Part shown: piece after piece, positions 8,157 through 14,841 of the stretch | Numbering within the stretch: position 1 is the first letter of the stretch | How the letters are laid out: every line of letters begins with the position of its first letter | DNA from: Coriobacteriaceae bacterium | Lineage (GTDB): Bacteria; Actinomycetota; Coriobacteriia; Coriobacteriales; Coriobacteriaceae | DNA: 64,000 nt | Direction: 5' to 3' | Assembly (NCBI GenBank): GCA_025992855.1 | Contig: DAJPGB010000001.1 | Span: 1,426,001-1,490,000 of the forward strand | Notes under the pieces: generated by a model | Databases searched by the model: none | What the model was told of the DNA's origin: nothing | The model's input: only the letters and a program-made list of their open reading frames with translations | Program-made: the position numbers and the translations under genes

Positions 8157-9557
8157 ATGGACTACCGCAAATCAGCGCAAGAGGTGCTCGACAACATCGG
8201 TGGCGCCGGCAACGTTGTTTCGGCCGCGCACTGCGCCACGCGTCTGCGCCTGGTGATTGCCGATAACGCCAAGGTCGACAAGGAGGCCCTCGAGAATATC
8301 GACGGCGCTAAGGGCGTCTTTGAGGCCCAGGGCCAGCTCCAGATTATTTTTGGCACTGGCACCGTCAATAAGGTCTACGAAGAGTTCATCGCGTTCAGCG
8401 GCGTCGAGGCTGCCACCAAGGCCGAGGTCAAGGAGGCCGCGGCTCAGCAGCAGAACATCTTTATGCGTGCCATTAAGGTGCTCGGCGACGTCTTTGTCCC
8501 CATCATTCCCGCCATCGTGGCCTCGGGCCTGCTGCTGGGCATTATGAGCGCCCTCAACTTTATGGCCTCCAACGGCTTTATCGCGCTCGACACCAATAAC
8601 TTTATTTATAAGATCGCCGACCTGGTCTCGGGAACGTCCTTTGGCATTCTGCAGATCCTGATCGGTTACTCCGCCGCTAAGGCCTTTGGAGCCAACCCGT
8701 ATCTGGGCGCCGTCGTCGGTGGTGCGTTCATCAACTCCTCGCTGCAGAGCGCCTATACGGTTGCCTCCGAGGGCGTTCAGACCATGGTCACCGTCATCCC
8801 CGGTGTGTACAGCTTTGAGTGGGTTGGCTATCAGGGTCATGTGATCCCCATCGTCATCGCCTGCGCCATTCTGGCCTTCCTCGAGAAGCGTCTGCACAAG
8901 ATCGTTCCCGAGATGTTCGACCTCTTTGTGACCCCGCTCGTCTCGGTGTTCGTGACCGTGCTCGTGACGCTCGTTGCCGTCGGCCCCATCTTTGTCTGGG
9001 CCGAGAACGCCATCCTCGGTCTGATCCAGGCCCTGCTCACCCTGCCCTTCGGCATCGGTTCCTTTATCGTCGGCCTGTTCTATGCCCCCACGGTCGTTAC
9101 CGGTATCCACCAGATGTACACCGCCATCGATCTGGGCCAGCTCGCCCAGTACGGCATGACCTACTGGCTGCCCATCGCCAGTGCCGCCAACATCGCCCAG
9201 GGTGGTGCCGCGCTCGCCGTTGCCTTTAAGACCAGCGATGCCAAGATCAAGGGCCTGGCGCTTCCTTCGGCCCTGTCCGCCTTCATGGGCATTACCGAGC
9301 CTGCCATCTTTGGTGTGAACCTGCGCTTCTTTAAGCCCTTCATCGCCGGCTGCATCGGCGGTGGCTGCGGTGCCCTGGTCTGCGCGCTCACTTCGCTTGC
9401 CGCTTCTGGCACCGGCGTTACCGGCATCTTCGGTATCCTGCTGTGCCTGGCCCAGCCCGTGCAGTACGCGATCATGTTTGCGGTCGCCGCGCTGGTTTCC
9501 TTTGCCGTCTCGTTCGTCCTGTACAAGGACGAGCCCAAGACTTCCGAGCAGGCCTAA
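8157..9557 (+). CDS. scrA: PTS sugar transporter EIIBC, probably sucrose-specific
   Basis: A 466-residue PTS permease. ATG 8157 is set by GGAGGAAGGGG just upstream. Residues 1-85 form an EIIB domain with the phosphorylated cysteine C26 in SAAHCATRLRLVI. A linker leads into a glucose-superfamily EIIC domain of about ten membrane helices with the GITEPAIFGVN signature. No EIIA domain is fused, so phosphate must come from a separate EIIA encoded elsewhere. It would import sucrose as sucrose-6-phosphate, the substrate of the GH32 enzyme that follows 106 bases downstream. EIIBC for trehalose or beta-glucosides is the main alternative; the GH32 neighbour argues for sucrose. Confidence 0.85.
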   Translation: MDYRKSAQEVLDNIGGAGNVVSAAHCATRLRLVIADNAKVDKEALENIDGAKGVFEAQGQLQIIFGTGTVNKVYEEFIAFSGVEAATKAEVKEAAAQQQNIFMRAIKVLGDVFVPIIPAIVASGLLLGIMSALNFMASNGFIALDTNNFIYKIADLVSGTSFGILQILIGYSAAKAFGANPYLGAVVGGAFINSSLQSAYTVASEGVQTMVTVIPGVYSFEWVGYQGHVIPIVIACAILAFLEKRLHKIVPEMFDLFVTPLVSVFVTVLVTLVAVGPIFVWAENAILGLIQALLTLPFGIGSFIVGLFYAPTVVTGIHQMYTAIDLGQLAQYGMTYWLPIASAANIAQGGAALAVAFKTSDAKIKGLALPSALSAFMGITEPAIFGVNLRFFKPFIAGCIGGGCGALVCALTSLAASGTGVTGIFGILLCLAQPVQYAIMFAVAALVSFAVSFVLYKDEPKTSEQA

Positions 9558-9577
9558 GAGCTTTTGATTGAGGGGCG

Positions 9578-9606
9578 CCCGCGGGCTGTATGCCCGTGGG
9601 TGTTTC
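9578..9606 (+). terminator. Possible partial terminator between scrA and scrB
   Basis: CCCGCGGGC, a 5-base loop, then GCCCGTGGG followed by TGTTT. The stem is strong but the U tract is short, so it may only reduce read-through into the hydrolase gene. Confidence 0.5.
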
Positions 9607-9663
9607 CCGTATTTGACGCCGATCTCTGGCGCCTTGTAACTTTCGATCCGTTAGGACTTTGAT

Positions 9664-11196
9664 ATGTCTAATGCACTTGGTCGCGACCTTGCAAAGCTGG
9701 TCGCCGCTGTTGACGCCGCCGCCTCTGAGTGCGGTCATGGCGCGTATGGCCAGCGCTTTCATATTATGCCGCCGGCGGGCTGGCTCAACGACCCCAACGG
9801 TCTTTGCCAGGCAGATGGCGTATTTCACGCGTACTTTCAGTATGCCCCGTTTGACGTGAACGGCGGCGTCAAGATGTGGGGCCATGCCACGAGCCGCGAC
9901 CTTATGAAATGGGAATATGTTGGCGCGCCGCTGCTTCCCGACGAGCCGTTCGACTGCCATGGCGTGTATTCAGGCTCGGCATTGGTCGAGGACGGTCGCA
10001 TTCGCGTGCTCTATACCGGCAACGTTAAGCTCCCCGATGCTGACGGCGTCTTTGACTATGTCAACTCCGGCCGTCGCGCCGACACCGTGTATGTCGAGAG
10101 TGTCGATGGACAGACGTTCAGCCAAAAGCGCGTGGTGCTGGCGTCTGAGGATTATCCCGAGGATTTGACCTGCCACGTGCGTGACCCCAAGGTATGGCGC
10201 GATGATGATGGGCGTTACCACATGGTGCTGGGCGCGCGTCGTCGCGTAGACGGGCCGCATGTCGAGAGCCGTTTTTGTGCGATGCACGGCGAGGGTGCCG
10301 GGCGCGATGTGGGCGAGATCCTGGTGTATGGCTCGGCCGATATGCTGAGCTGGAAGCTCGAGAGCCGTGTGTCTGCGCCCGAGCGCTTTGGGTTTATGTG
10401 GGAGTGCCCGGGATACCTTGAGCTTGAGGCCGATGGCGGTGTACCAGCGAAGTGGCTGTCCTTTTCGCCCCAGGGGCTCGAGGGCGGTCGTTGGGACCGC
10501 GGCAATGTGTATGCAGCGGGCTACATGCCTGTAACGGGCGACATTACGGGTGGTGACGGTGCCTATGAGCTGGGCGAGTTCCGCCTGTGGGACGCCGGTT
10601 TTGACTTCTATGCTCCGCAGGAGTTTACGTCCGAGGATGGTCGCCACATTCTGATCGGCTGGATGGGCATGCCCGATGAGCCGACCTATGGCAACGCCCC
10701 CACCGTGGTGTGCGGCTGGCAGCACTGCATGACGGTACCGCGTGAGCTTACAGCCGGTGCAGGCGGCGTGGTGCTGCAACAGCCGGCGCGCGAGATTGAG
10801 CACCATTATGCCTCGGTGCGTGTGGGGGAGGGCTCGTTGGAGGTTGCCGGCGATACCTGCTTTGACGTTGTTGTTGACGGTGTCGACGGCGCGTTTACCG
10901 CGATCGTTGATGGCGAGCTGAAGCTGGCGTTTGTGCCCGCCGAGGGCGAACTGCCCGCGCGCTTTGAGATGCGATTTATCGATGAGAGTCGCGCTTCTGC
11001 CGGCTGCGGTCGTACTGTGCGCTGGGAGCCCGTCGACGAGGTTCGTAACGTGCGCATTGTTGGCGATGTCTCGTCGGTCGAGGTGTTTGTGAACGATGGC
11101 GCGCTCGTGTTTTCGACGCGCATCTATCCCGAGGCCTATGGCGTGACCGTTGACGCTCCGGGTGCGAGCGTGACCTGTCACACGCTCAACATCTAG
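9664..11196 (+). CDS. scrB: GH32 sucrose-6-phosphate hydrolase
   Basis: A 510-residue glycoside hydrolase family 32 enzyme that would cleave sucrose-6-phosphate into glucose-6-phosphate and fructose in the cytosol. All three GH32 active-site blocks are present: WLNDPNG with nucleophile D43, RDP at 173-175 (transition-state stabiliser), and WECPGY with acid/base E247. The five-blade propeller region is followed by a C-terminal beta-sandwich. No signal peptide, consistent with hydrolysis of PTS-imported phosphorylated sugar rather than extracellular levan or inulin. It closes the sucrose unit; a strong terminator follows at 11235. Confidence 0.92.
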   Translation: MSNALGRDLAKLVAAVDAAASECGHGAYGQRFHIMPPAGWLNDPNGLCQADGVFHAYFQYAPFDVNGGVKMWGHATSRDLMKWEYVGAPLLPDEPFDCHGVYSGSALVEDGRIRVLYTGNVKLPDADGVFDYVNSGRRADTVYVESVDGQTFSQKRVVLASEDYPEDLTCHVRDPKVWRDDDGRYHMVLGARRRVDGPHVESRFCAMHGEGAGRDVGEILVYGSADMLSWKLESRVSAPERFGFMWECPGYLELEADGGVPAKWLSFSPQGLEGGRWDRGNVYAAGYMPVTGDITGGDGAYELGEFRLWDAGFDFYAPQEFTSEDGRHILIGWMGMPDEPTYGNAPTVVCGWQHCMTVPRELTAGAGGVVLQQPAREIEHHYASVRVGEGSLEVAGDTCFDVVVDGVDGAFTAIVDGELKLAFVPAEGELPARFEMRFIDESRASAGCGRTVRWEPVDEVRNVRIVGDVSSVEVFVNDGALVFSTRIYPEAYGVTVDAPGASVTCHTLNI

Positions 11197-11234
11197 GTGC
11201 GCGATCGCCCATCGGCGCTATACTGCAGCCGTTG

Positions 11235-11275
11235 CCCACGATGCGGGGAACATCCGCATCGTGGGTTTTTGTTTT
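11235..11275 (+). terminator. Intrinsic terminator after scrB
   Basis: CCCACGATGCGG, loop, CCGCATCGTGGG followed by TTTTTGTTTT. Twelve-base perfect stem and a good U tract. Confidence 0.9.
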
Positions 11276-11291
11276 GAAGGGACGGTGCCGT

Positions 11292-12284
11292 ATGGGCGTA
11301 CAGCAGCTAGAAGAGGCCTGGGCTTTGAGGGCCAGCGCGCGTGAGGCGTGTCTTGTTGCGGCCCCGCATGTGCCGGCGGCGCTTTCATTGCTGGGTATTG
11401 TGCGTCCCGGTGACCGCCTTGTGGCCTTTGCGGATGACTTTACCGAAGCCTTTGCCCGCGGCTTTGATGGCTGCGATGTTGTGCTGGTGGGGGATTCGTG
11501 CGCCGAGGTATTTGTTGCCGCGTCCGAGGGCTTTGATGCCTCGCTTGATGCCGAGGGGCCGCACCTGTGGTGGTTCGTCAATTCTATCGGCGGGTTTGGT
11601 CTGCGTGTGCCCGATCTGCGCGCGCTGGGTCGGGCGGCGCGTGAGGCCCATGCACTGCTGGTTGTGGACAACACCGTGGCTGACGTCTTTGGCTGCGATC
11701 CGCTGCGGCTGGGTGCCGTGCTGTCGCTCGAGGCACTCGACCGTGCGTGCTCCGGTGAGGCGCCACGCAAGCTCGTGGCGGCGTCGGTCGCGCGCTCGCA
11801 GCTTAAGCGCCATCGCGTGGACGCCGCTGCCGAGTGCGCGCATGCCCTGCTCGAGGGGTGCGGATTGGTCGCGCTCGACTTGTCCTCCGATGAGGCTGAG
11901 GTTCTAGAGCACGGGCTCGATACGCTCGACGCTCGCATGCAGGCACACTTCGACCGCGCCCGCGCGCTGGCCGAGTATCTGGCCGCCAACGAGATGGTGC
12001 GCAACGTGCGCTATCCCGGACTGAGCTCGCATCCCGACCACGCGGTTGCAACGGGAATCCTCGAGCACGGCTTTGGCCCGGCAGTTGAATTTGACCTGAT
12101 GGACTGCACCGCGGGCGAATTCTTCAGCATACTGCCGGACGAATTCCGCACATCGCCCGCCGGCGGCCCAACAACGCGCCTTTCGGCCCCACGCGGCAAG
12201 CAGGGGAGCACCATCCGCCTCTTCGCCGGCACCGACAATCCTCTGGTAGTAGCGTCCACCCTAGACAACGCCCTTCGCAACTAG
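11292..12284 (+). CDS. Degenerate Cys/Met-metabolism PLP-fold protein
   Basis: A 330-residue protein that aligns by eye to the cystathionine gamma-synthase / methionine gamma-lyase family. It keeps the cofactor-ring aspartate region VVDNTVADVFG (D126-N127-T128) and the C-terminal part with AEYLAANEMVRNVRYPGLSSHPDH and STIRLFAG. The catalytic block, normally S-x-T-K-Y with the Schiff-base lysine, is replaced by VLSLEALD at 143-150, so alanine 148 falls where the lysine should be. The N-terminal YSR-type phosphate-binding segment is also missing. It is therefore unlikely to be a normal PLP enzyme. It stands alone between two terminator-like structures. ATG 11292 has AAGGGA about 9 bases upstream. 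Confidence 0.65.
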   Translation: MGVQQLEEAWALRASAREACLVAAPHVPAALSLLGIVRPGDRLVAFADDFTEAFARGFDGCDVVLVGDSCAEVFVAASEGFDASLDAEGPHLWWFVNSIGGFGLRVPDLRALGRAAREAHALLVVDNTVADVFGCDPLRLGAVLSLEALDRACSGEAPRKLVAASVARSQLKRHRVDAAAECAHALLEGCGLVALDLSSDEAEVLEHGLDTLDARMQAHFDRARALAEYLAANEMVRNVRYPGLSSHPDHAVATGILEHGFGPAVEFDLMDCTAGEFFSILPDEFRTSPAGGPTTRLSAPRGKQGSTIRLFAGTDNPLVVASTLDNALRN

Positions 12285-12303
12285 CTAAATCATCCTCAAC
12301 TCC

Positions 12304-12377
12304 ATAAGTTGCGGTGAAATAGGGATTGGTTTACGGCTTTATCGGCATAAACAGTCCCTATTTCACCGCAACTTATG
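12304..12377. repeat. 30-bp inverted repeat with 14-base loop
   Basis: Left arm 12304-12333 (ATAAGTTGCGGTGAAATAGG...) and right arm 12348-12377 are nearly perfect reverse complements, with two or three mismatches. The loop is 12334-12347. It lies between convergent genes (+ PLP-fold gene, - ModE-like gene) and could act as a bidirectional terminator or be a small palindromic mobile element. Confidence 0.8.
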
Positions 12378-12418
12378 AGAAGGGGTTGTGCAGCTAAAAA
12401 AGCCCCGTCCCAAATTAG

Positions 12419-12763
12419 CTACTTTTTGATGCTGGCGATGAGGGCGTCGGCTTCTGTGGCGATGATGTTGTTGATGTCGGCCTGGAGGGTTTCGTAGACT
12501 TCGATGGCTCGCTCGCCGGCTTGGGTGAGCGATGATCCGCGGGCTCCGTCGCGCTCGATGAGCTTGCAGCCCAGCTGCCCTTCGGCCTCGTTCACAATGC
12601 GCCAGGCCTTGGAATATGCCATGCCCATGCTCTTGGCGGCGCGGTTGAGCGAGTGCTCGCGGGCAATACCCTGCAGCAGCAAGACGCAGCCGTGGCCGAA
12701 CACGCCCGGCAAATCCTTGTCGCACGCTTGAATGACCAACTTTGCCGTTGTCTTGTACTTCAT
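12419..12763 (-). CDS. ModE-like winged-helix regulator (N-terminal domain only)
   Basis: A 114-residue protein with the LysR-like winged helix of ModE: GHGCVLLLQGIAREHSLNRA, then AAKSMGMAYSKAWRIVNEAE and the wing LIERDGARGSSLTQAGERAIEVY. The molybdate-binding (TOBE/MOP) domains of full ModE are missing, as in many stand-alone family members, so the ligand is unknown. ATG 12763 is preferred; a GTG three codons upstream (12772) is possible and the ribosome site does not decide. It is divergent from guaB across a 193-base gap that should hold both promoters. No molybdate transport genes are nearby. Confidence 0.8.
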   Translation of the reverse strand: MKYKTTAKLVIQACDKDLPGVFGHGCVLLLQGIAREHSLNRAAKSMGMAYSKAWRIVNEAEGQLGCKLIERDGARGSSLTQAGERAIEVYETLQADINNIIATEADALIASIKK

Positions 12764-12956
12764 ACGCTCCACGTCTTCCCGCTAAAGTGTTTGCTGGGCA
12801 AACGCAAAGCCTGCGTCAAACCCTCGTGTGCTCTTCTTAAATCATGCATTGTAGCAGTCAAAGTGCGTTAAGATACTTCCCCAGTATTGGGCGCCCAAGG
12901 TTGGGCTGGGTCCTACGAGGCCTGCAGCCGACCGGTCGCATGGAAAAAGGAGAAAC

Positions 12957-14468
12957 ATGGCTACGTTCTTTCCCGGTGAGTCCCACACGTTTTCGGAGTA
13001 TCTGCTGGTCCCTGGCTACTCGTCCTCGCAGTGCATCCCCAACAACGTCTCTCTTAAGACGCCGCTAACCCGCTTTAAGCGCGGTGAGAAGCCGGCAATC
13101 ACCCTGAACATCCCCATGGTTTCCGCCATCATGCAGTCCGTCTCGGGCGTCGACATGGGTGTCGCGCTCGCTACCGAGGGTGGCCTGTCCTTCATCTACG
13201 GTTCCCAGAGCGCCGAGTCCGAGGCCGCTATGGTCAAGGCCGTCAAGGATCACAAGGCCGGCTTCGTTCAGTCCGATTCCACGCTGACCCCCGACATGAC
13301 CATGGAGCAGGTCATTGAGCTCAAGGAGAAGACCGGCCACTCCACCATGCCGGTTACCGACGACGGCACTCCCAAGGGCAAGCTCCTGGGCATCGTCACC
13401 AGCCGTGACTATCGCCCCAGTCGCGATGACCACCAGACGAAGGTCTCCGAGTTCATGACCCCGCGTGAGCAGCTCATCGTGGGCGACAAGAACATCAGCC
13501 TCAAGGTTGCCAACGACGTCATCTGGGATAACAAGCTCAACGCTCTGCCTATTGTCGACGACAACGATCACCTCATGGGCATCGTCTTCCGCAAGGACTA
13601 CGACAGTCACAAGACCAACCCCAACGAGCTGCTCGATGGTGACAAGCGCTACATGGTCGGCGCCGGTATCAACACCCGCGACTATGCCGAGCGCGTGCCG
13701 CTGCTCATCGAGGCTGGTGCCGATGTCCTGTGCATCGACTCTTCCGAGGGCTTCAGCGAGTGGCAGAAGCGCACCATCGAGTGGATCCGTGCCAACTATG
13801 GCGAGGACGTCAAGGTCGGTGCCGGTAACGTCGTCGACGCCGAGGGCTTCCGCTTCCTGGCTGACTGTGGTGCCGATTTCATCAAGGTCGGTATCGGCGG
13901 CGGTTCCATTTGCATTACCCGTGAGACCAAGGGTATCGGCCGTGGCCAGGCCACTGCGTTGATCGACGTCTGCCGCGCTCGCGACGAGTACTACGAGGAG
14001 ACCGGCGTCTACGTGCCCGTGTGCTCCGACGGCGGTATCGTCTACGACTACCACATGACGCTTGCCCTTGCCATGGGTGCCGACTTTATGATGCTGGGCC
14101 GTTACTTCGCCCGCTTTGACGAGAGCCCGACCGAGCGCGTCAACGTCAATGGCCAGTACATGAAGGAGTACTGGGGCGAGGGTTCTGCGCGTGCCCGCAA
14201 CTGGCAGCGTTACGACCTGGGCGGCGCCGCAAAGCTCAGCTTCGTCGAGGGCGTCGACTCCTACGTTCCTTACGCCGGCTCCCTCAAGGATGGTGTGGGC
14301 GGCACGCTCTACAAGGTCAAGTCCACGATGTGCAACTGCGGTGCCCTCTCGATCCCCGAGCTCCAGGAAAAGGCACGCCTGACCCTGGTAAGCTCCACCT
14401 CCATCGTCGAAGGCGGCGCTCACGACGTAGTCGTCAAGGATTCCCAGCAGAGCGTCAGCTACCGCTAA
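12957..14468 (+). CDS. guaB: IMP dehydrogenase (ETKGIGRGQ type)
   Basis: A 503-residue inosine-5'-monophosphate dehydrogenase, the first committed step to guanine nucleotides (IMP + NAD to XMP). A TIM barrel is interrupted by a CBS-domain pair at about residues 105-225. The catalytic cysteine is C319 in GGGSICITR, and the flap has the Arg-Tyr pair R418-Y419 in ARNWQRY. The loop after the cysteine reads ETKGIGRGQ rather than the common bacterial version, and the C-terminus ends SSTSIVEGGAHDVVVKD. ATG 12957 follows AAAAAGGAGAAAC. A possible weak promoter (TTGTAG at 12849, AGATAC at 12871) lies upstream; I see no riboswitch in the leader. Confidence 0.93.
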   Translation: MATFFPGESHTFSEYLLVPGYSSSQCIPNNVSLKTPLTRFKRGEKPAITLNIPMVSAIMQSVSGVDMGVALATEGGLSFIYGSQSAESEAAMVKAVKDHKAGFVQSDSTLTPDMTMEQVIELKEKTGHSTMPVTDDGTPKGKLLGIVTSRDYRPSRDDHQTKVSEFMTPREQLIVGDKNISLKVANDVIWDNKLNALPIVDDNDHLMGIVFRKDYDSHKTNPNELLDGDKRYMVGAGINTRDYAERVPLLIEAGADVLCIDSSEGFSEWQKRTIEWIRANYGEDVKVGAGNVVDAEGFRFLADCGADFIKVGIGGGSICITRETKGIGRGQATALIDVCRARDEYYEETGVYVPVCSDGGIVYDYHMTLALAMGADFMMLGRYFARFDESPTERVNVNGQYMKEYWGEGSARARNWQRYDLGGAAKLSFVEGVDSYVPYAGSLKDGVGGTLYKVKSTMCNCGALSIPELQEKARLTLVSSTSIVEGGAHDVVVKDSQQSVSYR

Positions 14469-14473
14469 GCGGC

Positions 14474-14567
14474 TTTCCCAAGCACCGCACCTTGCCGTTC
14501 AAACCGTCGCTCGCGTACCAAAGTACGCGTCGCTCCTCTTTCACGGCAATCTGCGGCACTTGGAAAA
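14474..14567 (+). repeat. Nested-palindrome intergenic element, copy B
   Basis: Outer arms 14474-14497 and 14544-14567 are imperfect reverse complements (about 18 of 23 positions). They enclose the core 14508-14544, CGCTCGCGTACCAAAGTACG then CGTCGCTCCTCTTTCAC. The core matches copies at 6848-6883 (minus strand) and 58978-59014, whereas the outer arms differ in sequence between copies. It begins 6 bases after the guaB stop. Confidence 0.7.
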
Positions 14568-14627
14568 CCCGACCATGCTTGGGCTGGTAACAATTAGCGG
14601 TTGATTCACAACCACGTTATTAAGATA

Positions 14628-14670
14628 AAGCGAGATGCCTGCAAGTTGCAGGCATCTCGCTTGTTGTATT
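14628..14670 (+). terminator. Hairpin, possible terminator upstream of leuS
   Basis: AAGCGAGATGCCTGCAA and its perfect complement TTGCAGGCATCTCGCTT separated by one base, followed by GTTGTATTTG. The stem is 17 bp; the U tract is interrupted, so termination strength is uncertain. Confidence 0.55.
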
Positions 14671-14697
14671 TGCTATCATCATGCGAGTTAACGATGT

Positions 14698-14815
14698 GGC
14701 GGGGCGTTCTTACCTTTGCTCGCTGCAAGTTCCGCACGAGCCGAAGAGCACTTAATGTGCTCTTCGTGCGAGCAGGACTGTCCGCAGCAGCGAGTAAAGG
14801 TAAGAACGCCCCGCC
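14698..14815. repeat. Long palindrome directly upstream of leuS
   Basis: Left arm 14698-14726 and right arm 14787-14815 are reverse complements at 28 of 29 positions (GGCGGGGCGTTCTTACCTTT at the outer end). Inside is a second hairpin, GAAGAGCAC (loop TTAAT) GTGCTCTTC. The structure ends about 16 bases before the leuS ribosome-binding site. Its layout, an outer stem around an inner acTTaatGt-type hairpin, resembles the elements at 6.8, 14.5 and 59.0 kb. Confidence 0.85.
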
Positions 14816-14841
14816 CCAACCCAGCTAACAAAGGAGCTGAT

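Noticed and set aside
12764..12956. A purine riboswitch before guaB
   Set aside because: No three-way-junction signature or conserved loop pair could be traced.
14663..14841. A T-box or leader peptide for leuS
   Set aside because: No Stem I signature, no TGGN bulge motif and no leucine-rich short ORF; only the palindrome is visible.
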